64,000 nucleotides of DNA. It comes from JAISGQ01 sp045534445. Lineage in GTDB: Bacteria; Bacillota; Clostridia; Oscillospirales; Acutalibacteraceae. Position 1 is the stretch's first letter. Every line of letters begins with the position of its first letter. The stretch covers positions 62,001-126,000 of the forward strand of contig JAZSJQ010000060.1 in NCBI GenBank assembly GCA_045534445.1, given 5' to 3'. The notes under the pieces are model-generated. The model saw nothing but the letters and a program-made list of their open reading frames with translations, had not been told where the DNA came from and ran no database searches. Made by a program: the position numbers and the translations under genes. This document shows positions 40,636 to 48,722 of the stretch, piece by piece.

Positions 40636-41661
40636 ATGTACAGATTCAACTGCGACTATCTCGAGGGTGCGCATCCCGAAATAATGAAAAGACTGCTCGA
40701 AACCAATCTTGAACAGACTGTCGGATACGGAATGGACGATTACTGCACATCCGCAAAGGAGAAAATAAAAAAAGCCTGCAAATGCGAAACCGCAAAGGTG
40801 TATTTCATGGTGGGAGGCACACAGACAAACTATACTGTTCTTGACTCCATTCTTAGAAACTACGAGGGAGTTCTTTCTGCCGATACAGGTCATATCAGCG
40901 TTCATGAGGCAGGAGCAATAGAGTATTCCGGACACAAGGTGCTGACCGTCCCTGCGACAGACGGAAAAATAAATGCTGACTCTGCAAGGGATTACATGAA
41001 AGCATTTTACGCAGACGCAACATGGCAGCACATGGTAACTCCCGGTGCAATATATATTTCTCACCCCTCGGAGTACGGAACACTGTACAGCAAGGCTGAG
41101 CTGAAAGCACTGCGTGAGGTCTGCGACGAATACGGCATGAAGCTGTTTCTTGACGGCGCACGGCTTGGCTACGCCCTTGCCTCCTGCAATACAGATGTGA
41201 CCCTTTCCGACATTGCAGAATACTGCGATGTTTTCTATATCGGCGGTACAAAGGCAGGTGCGCTTTTCGGTGAGGCTGTGGTTTTTACCCGTGAAGGACT
41301 CGGCGACAGATTTTTCACCGAAACCAAACAGCACGGAGCAATGCTCGCCAAGGGAAGGCTTCTCGGAATACAGTTTGATACTCTTTTTACAGATGATCTT
41401 TATATAAAAATCGCTGACCATGCAGACAGGCTTGCAATGAAGATAAAGAACGCACTGCTTGAAAAGAACTATAAGCTTTACCTTGATTCCTATACAAATC
41501 AGCAGTTCTTTATAATCCCAAACGAAAAGCTCTCGGAACTTGGCAGTGAAGCGGTGCTTGACAACTGGGGCGCATATGATGAGCACAGCAGCATAGTACG
41601 CATAACAACCTCATGGGCAACCACGGAAGAAATGGCTGATTATCTGCTGGAGAGAATGTAA
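40636..41661 (+). CDS. Low-specificity L-threonine aldolase (PLP enzyme)
   Basis: A 341-residue fold-type I PLP enzyme that splits L-threonine or allo-threonine to glycine and acetaldehyde. Visible are GGTQTNYTVLDSIL (cofactor phosphate site), HISVHEAGAIE, LFLDGARLGYAL (Asp that holds the pyridine ring) and FYIGGTKAGALFGEA with the Schiff-base lysine in GGTKAG. The family members most like this begin with a short FNCDYLEGAHPEI segment, also seen here. CGGAGG precedes ATG. The HAD phosphatase gene starts directly after its stop codon. Confidence 0.9.
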   Translation: MYRFNCDYLEGAHPEIMKRLLETNLEQTVGYGMDDYCTSAKEKIKKACKCETAKVYFMVGGTQTNYTVLDSILRNYEGVLSADTGHISVHEAGAIEYSGHKVLTVPATDGKINADSARDYMKAFYADATWQHMVTPGAIYISHPSEYGTLYSKAELKALREVCDEYGMKLFLDGARLGYALASCNTDVTLSDIAEYCDVFYIGGTKAGALFGEAVVFTREGLGDRFFTETKQHGAMLAKGRLLGIQFDTLFTDDLYIKIADHADRLAMKIKNALLEKNYKLYLDSYTNQQFFIIPNEKLSELGSEAVLDNWGAYDEHSSIVRITTSWATTEEMADYLLERM

Positions 41662-42489
41662 ATGAAGACACTCTATGTAACAGACCTTGACGGCACTCTG
41701 CTCAATTCCGAAAGCAGACTCAGCGAATACACCCTGAATACGGTCAATTCTCTGGTGGAGCATGGGGTGCTCTTTACCTATGCCACCGCACGTTCCCTTG
41801 TTTCCGCCTCGGTCGTCACAGAGGGACTTTCCGCAAAGGTGCCCGTGATCGCCTATAACGGTACCTTTATATTCGAACCCGAAAGCGGAGAGATAATCTC
41901 ATCGGAATGGTTCACCAAAGAGCAAACGGAGCATATCAGCCGCCTTCTTTATGAGCACGGCATCAGCCCGCTCGTCTATTCTTTCGTGGACGGTATCGAA
42001 AAAGTTTCGTGGGTTCACGGTACGGAAACGGAAGGCACTCTGCACTATCTCGGTAAAAGGCAGGGCGACCGGCGGCTTCGTCCTCTCTCGGACGGCAGAA
42101 ATCTTTTTGACGGTGATGTTTTCTACTTTACCTGTATAGGCGAAAGAGAACAGCTGCTCAGTGCATATGAGGCAATCAAAGGCAACGAAGAATATACCTG
42201 TACCTTTCAGCAGGAGCTTAACCGCCCCGAATACTGGTTTGAGATAATGCCGAAAAGAGCAACAAAGGCAAACGCCATTGAAAAGCTAAAAAAGCTGTGG
42301 GACTGTGACAGGATAGTATCTTTCGGCGATGCGATAAATGATATTCCCATGTTCCGCATTTCCGATGAATGCTATGCGGTGGAAAATGCCGTCCGTGAGC
42401 TTAAAGCTATAGCGACGGGTGTAATTGAAAGCAACGACTCTGACGGTGTTGCAAAATGGCTTTGCAAAAATGTCGGTAAAACTTTATAA
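41662..42489 (+). CDS. HAD-superfamily Cof-type sugar phosphatase
   Basis: A 275-residue HAD-IIB hydrolase. Motif I is VTDLDGTLLNS (nucleophile D8 and D10), motif III lysine is in RATKANAIEKLKKL, and motif IV is SFGDAINDIPMF. The cap region lies between about 85 and 195. Substrates of this family are usually sugar or cofactor phosphates; none can be assigned. ATG directly follows the TAA of the aldolase gene, and GGAGAG within the aldolase end is its ribosome site, so it is translationally coupled. Confidence 0.9.
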   Translation: MKTLYVTDLDGTLLNSESRLSEYTLNTVNSLVEHGVLFTYATARSLVSASVVTEGLSAKVPVIAYNGTFIFEPESGEIISSEWFTKEQTEHISRLLYEHGISPLVYSFVDGIEKVSWVHGTETEGTLHYLGKRQGDRRLRPLSDGRNLFDGDVFYFTCIGEREQLLSAYEAIKGNEEYTCTFQQELNRPEYWFEIMPKRATKANAIEKLKKLWDCDRIVSFGDAINDIPMFRISDECYAVENAVRELKAIATGVIESNDSDGVAKWLCKNVGKTL

Positions 42490-42495
42490 AACGGA

Positions 42496-42523
42496 TTGAA
42501 AATTTTCAAATTCATGTTACAAT
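42496..42523 (+). promoter_or_regulatory. Predicted promoter of the GH43 gene
   Basis: TTGAAA at 42496-42501, a 16-bp spacer and TACAAT at 42518-42523, starting 7 bp after the HAD stop codon. Confidence 0.55.
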
Positions 42524-42559
42524 ACAAAGTAACAAAACTAATCCATGGAGAAATCAGTT

Positions 42560-44044
42560 ATGAATAAAAAACAGGTTTACAATCCTTATCTGCCTCTTTA
42601 TGAGTGTATTCCCGACGGTGAGCCCCATGTTTTCGGCGACAGGGTGTATCTCTACGGTTCTCACGACAAGGAGGGCGGCGAGACCTTCTGTATGCTGGAT
42701 TACACTGTATATTCAGCTCCCGTAAACGATCTGACCGACTGGAAGTGCGAGGGCGTTATCTACCGCGCCTCTCAGGACCCCGATTATGAAAACAGAAAGT
42801 ATATGTATGCTCCCGACGTTGTAAGAGGCAACGACGGCAGATATTATCTTTATTACTGCATGTCGGGAGATTTCGGACACGGCGGCTACCACGGACCCAT
42901 AAGTGTCGCGGTGTGTGATACTCCCGCAGGCGAATATAAGTATCTCGGCTATGTTAAGAATCCCGACGGAACTCCCATGCTCGACTATGTCTGTTTTGAC
43001 CCGGGCGTAATCAACGACAATGGCACTATACGCATTTATTACGGCACTCAGTATCCCTTCGAGGAAGAAGAAGGCTTCTTTGAAAACGAGGAGCATATTC
43101 AGTCCGAAATGGGGATGTTCGGAAAGAGCAGAAACGAAATAATCGAAATGGCGAAAAAGGACAGCGTCATGGGTCCATGCATGGTAGTCGTTGAGGACGA
43201 TATGCTGACGGTAAAGGAAAAAGCAAAGCATATAATCCCCTACAGAGTAAAGGGAACCACCTTCGATGAGCACCCATTCTTTGAGGCGGCGTCCATAAGA
43301 AAGATAGAGGATACATATTATTTTATTTATTCCTCAATGCAGAACCACGAGCTTTGCTACGCCACCAGTAAATATCCCGACAAAGATTTTGTTTTCGGCG
43401 GCACTATCGTTTCAAACGGTGATGTTGGTTTCAACGGCAGAAGCAGCAAGGACAGACTCAATATGACAGGCACCACCCACGGCAGCATTGAATATATAAA
43501 CGGTCAGTGGTATGTTTTCTATCATAGACTTACCCATAAGTCCGACTACAGCCGACAGGCCTGCGCCGAGAGAATCGAAATAAAGCCCGACGGCTCAATA
43601 GATCAGGTTGAGATAACCTCCTGCGGTCTCAACGGCGGCGCTCTCATTGCTGAGGGTGTCTACCCTGCCCCTATCGCCTGCAACATAACAAACGGTCATA
43701 TGCCTCACGGCTCAAACAGCATATATACTATCAGTTTCCCCAATGTAAATCACGACGGTGAGGACAGATTCATTGCCGAGATCGCAGACGGAACACTGAT
43801 AGGCTATAAGTATTTTGCTTTTGATAATAACAGCAGATTCAGCATAGTGTATCGCGGAAACGCAAAGGGAAAGCTTACTGTATCCCATTCCATAGACGGT
43901 GAAGTTATAGGTGAGTTTGATATTGCACCTGCGGAAAAATGGACAAAGCTCACTGCAAAAGTGAGCTTTGAAAACGGTGACGGAGCTATATATCTTAAGT
44001 ATTCGGGAGACGGTATGCTCGACCTTAAAGAAATAGAGTTCTGA
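42560..44044 (+). CDS. Family 43 glycoside hydrolase with C-terminal carbohydrate-binding-like domain
   Basis: A 494-residue protein without a signal peptide, so probably cytosolic and acting on imported oligosaccharides. The five-bladed propeller (about 8-330) has the GH43 start NPYLPLYECIPDGEPHV, YMYAPDVVRGNDGRYYLYY with the central Asp, and HPFFEAASIRK with the catalytic-acid Glu. A beta-sandwich (about 375-494; RFIAEIADGTLIGYKYF, ENGDGAIYLKYSG) resembles CBM6-type modules. GH43 members are arabinofuranosidases, xylosidases or galactosidases; the substrate is unknown. GGAG 9 bp before ATG 42560 decides the start. Terminator at 44061. Confidence 0.88.
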   Translation: MNKKQVYNPYLPLYECIPDGEPHVFGDRVYLYGSHDKEGGETFCMLDYTVYSAPVNDLTDWKCEGVIYRASQDPDYENRKYMYAPDVVRGNDGRYYLYYCMSGDFGHGGYHGPISVAVCDTPAGEYKYLGYVKNPDGTPMLDYVCFDPGVINDNGTIRIYYGTQYPFEEEEGFFENEEHIQSEMGMFGKSRNEIIEMAKKDSVMGPCMVVVEDDMLTVKEKAKHIIPYRVKGTTFDEHPFFEAASIRKIEDTYYFIYSSMQNHELCYATSKYPDKDFVFGGTIVSNGDVGFNGRSSKDRLNMTGTTHGSIEYINGQWYVFYHRLTHKSDYSRQACAERIEIKPDGSIDQVEITSCGLNGGALIAEGVYPAPIACNITNGHMPHGSNSIYTISFPNVNHDGEDRFIAEIADGTLIGYKYFAFDNNSRFSIVYRGNAKGKLTVSHSIDGEVIGEFDIAPAEKWTKLTAKVSFENGDGAIYLKYSGDGMLDLKEIEF

Positions 44045-44060
44045 TAAGTCCTGATACAAT

Positions 44061-44099
44061 AAATCCCCTCTTTTGCCGCCCGGCAAAAGAGGGGATTTT
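44061..44099 (+). terminator. Terminator after the GH43 gene
   Basis: Stem AAATCCCCTCTTTTGCCG / CGGCAAAAGAGGGGATTT with a 2-nt centre, followed by TA; A/T flanks on both sides. Confidence 0.85.
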
Positions 44100-44260
44100 A
44101 CATACCTATGAGCTATGTGGCAGTGCGTAAAGTGAGATGAGAAAAGCAAAAAGGTATCAGTCAGATTAATTGGGAGTTGTCTACTGACAGCGAAAAAACT
44201 CAAGCAGTCACTCTCATATTTTCAACAATAATTAATCTTCTGAATATACTTCTTGGTTTT

Positions 44261-44350
44261 TTACTGTTCTACCCAGATTCCATCCCGTAAAATTTTACGG
44301 ACAGCAAATTCTTCTTCAGTGTCTTTATCCATCCTCTTTCCAAAACTCAT
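44261..44350 (-). CDS. Tiny ORF (29 residues), possible small protein
   Basis: Starts MSFGKRMDKDTEEEFAVRKI and ends DGIWVEQ before TAA. GGGAG lies 8 bp before its ATG, a reasonable ribosome site. The composition (charged, one Trp near the end) is protein-like. No promoter or family is recognised. It could be a small protein or part of a decayed gene together with the ORF at 44376. The rest of 44100-44650 shows nothing else. Confidence 0.35.
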   Translation of the reverse strand: MSFGKRMDKDTEEEFAVRKILRDGIWVEQ

Positions 44351-44375
44351 AGACTTCTCCCGATGAGAGTTTGCA

Positions 44376-44474
44376 TTAACTTTCATCCGCATTGAACTTA
44401 ACACCGATCTTTTCCAAAGCCTGAAAAAGGATCTCATTTTTCATACCGAAATCTACATAGCTGTTGATTGCCAT
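44376..44474 (-). CDS. Tiny ORF (32 residues), possible small protein or remnant
   Basis: Starts MAINSYVDFGMKNEILFQAL and ends KFNADES before TAA. There is no clear ribosome site. It lies 25 bp upstream of the ORF at 44261 in a different frame on the same strand. The amphipathic helix pattern looks protein-like. Either a small gene or a fragment. Confidence 0.3.
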   Translation of the reverse strand: MAINSYVDFGMKNEILFQALEKIGVKFNADES

Positions 44475-44654
44475 AATTCATTCTACTGTCTGATTATTTA
44501 TTGATAATATTAAAACGCATAAATATTATTCTGCATATGCTGCGACTTGATGATTTGATAATTACTTCTCAAATTCAGGTTTATCGAACTGATTATATCA
44601 AGGTGATTTATGTGGTTTAATTATCAACCATTCCGACGTGAACGGATATTATTG

Positions 44655-44695
44655 AAAAAAAGCTCCTTTTATCGGTAAATAAAAGGAGCTTTTTT
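44655..44695 (-). terminator. Terminator of tRNA-Val(CAC)
   Basis: Stem AAAAAAGCTCCTTTT / AAAAGGAGCTTTTTT directly downstream of the minus-strand tRNA, with a T run on the minus strand. Confidence 0.88.
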
Positions 44696-44697
44696 CA

Positions 44698-44774
44698 TGG
44701 TGGACGCAGAGGAACTCGAATCCCCGACCTCCTGCGTGTGAAGCAGGCGCTCTAACCAGCTGAGCTATGCGTCC
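44698..44774 (-). tRNA. tRNA-Val (anticodon CAC)
   Basis: A 77-nt cloverleaf on the minus strand: acceptor GGACGCA/TGCGTCC, anticodon stem CCTGC/GCAGG around TTCACAC, a GGATTCGAGTTCC-type T arm and an encoded CCA. Anticodon CAC reads GUG. It is the second valine tRNA of the window and a different isoacceptor from the one at 25217. Confidence 0.93.
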
Positions 44775-44796
44775 GTATTAAGTTAATTACCTGATA

Positions 44797-44824
44797 ATTT
44801 TAGCATATCTATCGATTTTGTCAA
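44797..44824 (-). promoter_or_regulatory. Predicted promoter of tRNA-Val(CAC)
   Basis: On the minus strand, exact TTGACA (44824-44819), a 16-bp spacer and TAAAAT (44802-44797). Confidence 0.7.
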
Positions 44825-44871
44825 CTTAAAATTTAACATATATACTATATAAAGTTAATGGCACACAGCAA

Positions 44872-44897
44872 AAAACTCCGCTTTCAAGCGGAGTTTT
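44872..44897. terminator. Terminator hairpin next to structured repeat copy 2
   Basis: Perfect 12-bp stem AAAACTCCGCTT / AAGCGGAGTTTT with a 2-nt loop. It lies downstream of nagA on the minus strand, just beyond the repeat. Confidence 0.75.
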
Positions 44898-44909
44898 ATA
44901 TAAACAATT

Positions 44910-44990
44910 ATGAGTTGGGGCATTCTGCCCCAAACCCCTGAAAAGGGCTCTGCCCTTTTAACCCGCCAAAGGGAGAATCCCTTTGGAAAC
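44910..44990. repeat. Three-hairpin structured repeat, copy 2
   Basis: Begins with ATGAGTTGG, as in copy 1, and forms three perfect 8-bp hairpins: TTGGGGCA/TGCCCCAA (44915-44933), AAAAGGGC/GCCCTTTT (44941-44959) and CCAAAGGG/CCCTTTGG (44966-44986). The connecting CTCTGCCC and ACCCG blocks are shared with the copy at 1658-1740. Confidence 0.78.
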
Positions 44991-44996
44991 CGTTAT

Positions 44997-46055
44997 TTAT
45001 GCGATTTTTTCGCCCTTTACAAATACTGTGTCAATATCGAGATTTTCATCAAGAATGATGATGTCTGCATCATAGCCCACAGCAAGGACACCCTTATTGT
45101 TTACGCCGATGTGCTTTGCAGGGGTCTCGGTAGCCATCTTTACAGCGTCCTCAAAGGGAATGCCGAACTCGATTGCCTTCTTTACGCACATGAAGAGTGT
45201 GCTGGTGCTGCCTGCGATTGCACCGTCAAGGCATCTTGCCACGCTGTCCTTTACGATTATGGGCTGACCGCCGAACTCATACTCGCCATCGCAGAGACCT
45301 GTCGCTCTCATGGAGTCACTGATAAGAACCATCTTATCTGCGCCAAAAAGCTTATAGAGCATGAGAACGATGGACTTATGCAGATGGAGACCGTCAGAAA
45401 TAACCTGAACATGGATCTGCTTCTCTGCTGCTGCAGGAATGGGGCCGGGATTTCTGTGGTGAATGGGAGGCATTGCGTTGAAGGTATGGGTCAGACAAGC
45501 TGCGCCGTTTTCAATAGCCTCGATAGCGGTGTCATAGTCGCAAGCGGTGTGGCCGATGGATACAACTGCATTGCACTTCTTGATAAAGTCCATGCTGCCC
45601 TCAAGCTCGGGAGCGATGGTGACCATCTTTATATTGGGAAGGGTATTGAACTCGTCAATATCGGGAGCCTTGATGAACTTCTCATTCTGAGCGCCCTTTG
45701 CCTTGGGTGAGATATAGGGTCCTTCCATGTGGAAGCCCAGAATCTCTGCGCCCTTGCAATCGGTATTGGCATTCATTGCCTTGGAAATGGACTCGTAATC
45801 CATGGTCATGGTTGTGGGACACCAGGAGGTTGTGCCGTTCTTTGCGAGGAATTCGCACATTTCCTCAAACTTTGCATCCATGGTGTCAAAGCCTGTGCAG
45901 CCGTGGGTGTGGATATCAACAAGACCGGGAATTGCAGTCTTGCCGCCGAAGTCAATGCCTTCACCGCTATTCGGTGCAGCGATTTCGGTGATAACACCGT
46001 TTTCGACTACTACATCGCACAACTTACCGTTGATTTTAATGTTATTAATACGCAT
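44997..46055 (-). CDS. nagA: N-acetylglucosamine-6-phosphate deacetylase
   Basis: A 352-residue amidohydrolase that converts GlcNAc-6-P to GlcN-6-P and acetate. Metal and substrate motifs are DIHTHGCTGFDTMD, GFHMEGPYISPKAKGAQ, SIGHTACDYD, THTFNAMPPIHHRNPG and the catalytic Asp in VLISDSMRATG. The length is slightly short (usual about 380). AAGGAG precedes ATG 46055. Third gene of the amino-sugar operon, 23 bp after the ROK-like kinase. Confidence 0.94.
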   Translation of the reverse strand: MRINNIKINGKLCDVVVENGVITEIAAPNSGEGIDFGGKTAIPGLVDIHTHGCTGFDTMDAKFEEMCEFLAKNGTTSWCPTTMTMDYESISKAMNANTDCKGAEILGFHMEGPYISPKAKGAQNEKFIKAPDIDEFNTLPNIKMVTIAPELEGSMDFIKKCNAVVSIGHTACDYDTAIEAIENGAACLTHTFNAMPPIHHRNPGPIPAAAEKQIHVQVISDGLHLHKSIVLMLYKLFGADKMVLISDSMRATGLCDGEYEFGGQPIIVKDSVARCLDGAIAGSTSTLFMCVKKAIEFGIPFEDAVKMATETPAKHIGVNNKGVLAVGYDADIIILDENLDIDTVFVKGEKIA

Positions 46056-46078
46056 TGTATTGCTCCTTAGCTTTTAAA

Positions 46079-47422
46079 TTAAAGTTTTACAAGGCTTGCC
46101 GCAGCAACGGACTGACCGATTCTGCGCTCGTACTCACCGGGAAGGAAGATTGTGACCTTCTCTGCGATCTCGGGATACTCGGAAGCGAGAAGCTCTTTTG
46201 CCTTCTCAAGGATAAGCTCGCCGCCTCTGCCGGAAGTAACTCGGCCTGAGATCTGGATATAGTCAACATCATAGAACTGGGTATAGTTTGCAACGCCGTA
46301 GCCGAAATATGTTCCGATGCTCTCGAAAATCTGCTCGGCTCTCTTGTCGCCCTCTTCGAGAAGCTTCTGAACATAGGAAAGCTTCTGTGCAGGGGTAAAG
46401 CTCTCGTCAAGCTCGATGCCTGCGTATCCTGCAAGGCGGATAACTGCATACTGAGAGAAATAGCTTGCGCCTACACCGAAGTCCTGAGACCAGTCATCAC
46501 GCTCTGCGTTGGTGTTGTAATCAACGGGAGCGAATGCAAGCTCATTCTGCCAGCCTGTTACGAAGCCGTTGCGGTCAACATAGCCGCCTGCTTCGCTGGT
46601 ACCCATTGCGATGCCGAGGATAGCATTCTTGTCAAGTGCCATGGACGCGGCAAGTGCAGCGATGTCGCCATCATTTGCAACTACCATGGGAACTCCCAGT
46701 CTCTTACCTGTTTCGATATAGAGATTGCGGCAGAGCTCCTTCTGCTCGTCGGTATCCTTGGGTACTTCCATGAAGAGAGAGCACTGCATGGGTCTGCTCT
46801 TTACGATAACGCCTGCAGAGGAAACGCCGACAGCGTCACATCTGGGCATCTTAGAAGCTGCAAGCTCGATTGCAGCCTTGACATTGTCGTAGTGGTAATT
46901 GATGTCGGAGGTTACCTTGGGATTCCATACGATCTCCTGAGAGAATACAACCTCGCCGTCAACAACGGAGGATACCTTTATATCGCTTCCGCCTGCATCA
47001 AAACCGACACGGCAACCGTCAAGGTGACGACCGAAGGGCAGGGGATTTATGGAGCTTTCGGGCATATCTTCAAAGGAACGCTCCTCAACTACGAACTCCT
47101 TCTGGTAGACAGTACCCCAGAAATCGACGTCAAAGGCACGGAGACCGTCCTTGGTATATGCGTCTGCAATAAACTCATAAACCTTATGGTCGCCTGCAAG
47201 CATGACTTTCCAGCCGCCTGCAGCCCAAAGGATATGCTTTACTTTTCTCTCAACATAAAAATTGTTCTTGTTTTCGTTGTCACCGAGGAAGGTGTCCACT
47301 CTGAATACCAGTCCGTCTTCACGCTCTACAGCGATGGAAAAGGGACGGTCTGCGGTCTTTAAGAACTCATCGTTCCAGACTCTCGCAGGCATGAAATTCG
47401 GGTCAAGTACAGGCTTAATCAT
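46079..47422 (-). CDS. ROK/hexokinase-fold sugar kinase with extra N-terminal domain
   Basis: A 447-residue protein. The C-terminal 310 residues have the actin-like kinase pattern: phosphate-1 loop VGFDAGGSDIKVSSVV, VGVSSAGVIVKSRP, the Asp region VVANDGDIAALAAS, and GIAMGTSEAGGYVD. The ROK zinc motif (CGxxGCxE) is absent. The N-terminal 135 residues (MPARVWNDEFLKTADRPFSIAVE, then WAAGGWKVMLAGDHKVYEF) are not part of the usual fold and I cannot place them. Lying between nahK and nagA with an ATGA overlap to nahK, it most likely phosphorylates an amino sugar such as GlcNAc at O6, feeding NagA; this is inference from context. Confidence 0.8.
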   Translation of the reverse strand: MIKPVLDPNFMPARVWNDEFLKTADRPFSIAVEREDGLVFRVDTFLGDNENKNNFYVERKVKHILWAAGGWKVMLAGDHKVYEFIADAYTKDGLRAFDVDFWGTVYQKEFVVEERSFEDMPESSINPLPFGRHLDGCRVGFDAGGSDIKVSSVVDGEVVFSQEIVWNPKVTSDINYHYDNVKAAIELAASKMPRCDAVGVSSAGVIVKSRPMQCSLFMEVPKDTDEQKELCRNLYIETGKRLGVPMVVANDGDIAALAASMALDKNAILGIAMGTSEAGGYVDRNGFVTGWQNELAFAPVDYNTNAERDDWSQDFGVGASYFSQYAVIRLAGYAGIELDESFTPAQKLSYVQKLLEEGDKRAEQIFESIGTYFGYGVANYTQFYDVDYIQISGRVTSGRGGELILEKAKELLASEYPEIAEKVTIFLPGEYERRIGQSVAAASLVKL

Positions 47423-48522
47423 TTACAAATACTCTCCTTCAGTCTGTTTACTATGGCTGTCATTTCTTCTTCGTGCTCTTCCATGTCACGAACAAGCTTG
47501 AACTGGGCTCTTGCTCTGTCTAAGTTGTGGCTGGGATGATGGATCTTGAAATATACGTCGCCGTTAAGGAAGTCGGTAAGGAATCTCATACCGCACTCAA
47601 AGGTGATAAGTCTTGCAGAGAAGGGCATAAGCTCAATCTCTCTTTCGGTAATGCTCTCGTGAAGTTCCTCAAGGTAGCCCTTGGTGAATGCCTCGAACAG
47701 GTCGAGACGACACCAGACCTTTGAAAGATCCTTCTCGTCCTCGGCTCCTGCGTTGGTGCCGAAGCGGAGGGAGTCGCCGTAATCATAGAGCATGGAGCCG
47801 GGCATAACGGTATCAAGGTCAACAACGCAGATACCCTCGCCGGTCACATCATCTATCATTATATTATCGTACTTCGTATCGTTGTGGGTAACGCGCATGG
47901 GCACGGTTCCCTCTGCCATCGCGTCAAGTACTACGGAGCACATATCCTTGCGTTCTTTGATAAATGCTATATCGTCTTCAATGAAGGCTGCTCTGTGCGC
48001 TTTATCTTCAGCCAGAGCCTTTTCAAAATCGTTGTAACGGGATACGGTGTTGTGGAAATTGGGGATAGTTTCATAAAGCTTTTCAGCAGGGAAATCTGCC
48101 AGCATCTTCTGGAATCTGCCGAAAGAACGAGCTGCATTGTAGAAATGCTCAGGCTTTTCTACTGCCGAATGGGAGGATGCACCGTCAATGAACAGGAACA
48201 CTCTGAAGAAGCCCTTTTCGCCATCATAATAATGGGTGTTTCCGTCAACGGTTCTGACAAGATTGAGGGTCTCTCTCTTGGGGTCTCCGCCCTGTTCCTC
48301 GATCTTTTTTGCCAGATACTCGGTTACAAGCTTTATATTGTGCATAACGTGCTCAGGTTCTTTGAAAACATGATGATTAAGACCCTGAAGAATATACTTT
48401 CCGTTTTCACAGGTCACAAGGAATGTATCATTGATATGTCCGCCGCCAAAAGGCACTGCCGAAACGAACTTATCACCTGTGTTGAATTTCGCAAATATTT
48501 TTTCTATTCTGTTTGCTTCCAT
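47419..48522 (-). CDS. nahK: N-acetylhexosamine 1-kinase-like aminoglycoside-phosphotransferase fold protein
   Basis: A 367-residue APH-fold kinase. The N lobe has FGGGHINDTFLV as nucleotide loop, the catalytic loop is VTHNDTKYDNIMI, and the metal-binding DLDT is in CVVDLDTVMPGSMLYDYGDSLRFG, closely following bifidobacterial NahK. NahK makes GlcNAc-1-P or GalNAc-1-P from host mucin or milk sugars after phosphorolysis of lacto-/galacto-N-biose. The partner phosphorylase is not in the window. First gene of the nahK-kinase-nagA operon; GGAGG before ATG 48522, promoter at 48600-48628. Confidence 0.88.
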   Translation of the reverse strand: MEANRIEKIFAKFNTGDKFVSAVPFGGGHINDTFLVTCENGKYILQGLNHHVFKEPEHVMHNIKLVTEYLAKKIEEQGGDPKRETLNLVRTVDGNTHYYDGEKGFFRVFLFIDGASSHSAVEKPEHFYNAARSFGRFQKMLADFPAEKLYETIPNFHNTVSRYNDFEKALAEDKAHRAAFIEDDIAFIKERKDMCSVVLDAMAEGTVPMRVTHNDTKYDNIMIDDVTGEGICVVDLDTVMPGSMLYDYGDSLRFGTNAGAEDEKDLSKVWCRLDLFEAFTKGYLEELHESITEREIELMPFSARLITFECGMRFLTDFLNGDVYFKIHHPSHNLDRARAQFKLVRDMEEHEEEMTAIVNRLKESICK

Positions 48523-48599
48523 AATATAACCTCCGAGGGAAAGAGAACTATGGCTTTATTTACCGCCCGTTCATCAGACCCTTATATACTAACTTAAAT

Positions 48600-48628
48600 A
48601 TTATACAAATAAATATATATCTCGTCAA
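48600..48628 (-). promoter_or_regulatory. Predicted promoter of the nahK operon
   Basis: On the minus strand, TTGACG (48628-48623), a 17-bp spacer and exact TATAAT (48605-48600). The leader is about 70 nt. Confidence 0.75.
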
Positions 48629-48683
48629 CAAACAAACTATGAACGCGAATGCTTTAAAAGCAAAATAATTTGTAAAAAAAGAA

Positions 48684-48713
48684 GACAGGTGCCACAACTT
48701 TGCAGCACCTGTC
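48684..48713 (-). terminator. Terminator of the acidic-tail membrane protein gene
   Basis: 9-bp stem GACAGGTGC / GCACCTGTC with a 12-nt loop; the minus-strand tail is TTCTTTTTTT. Confidence 0.82.
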
Positions 48714-48722
48714 GCATTTTAA

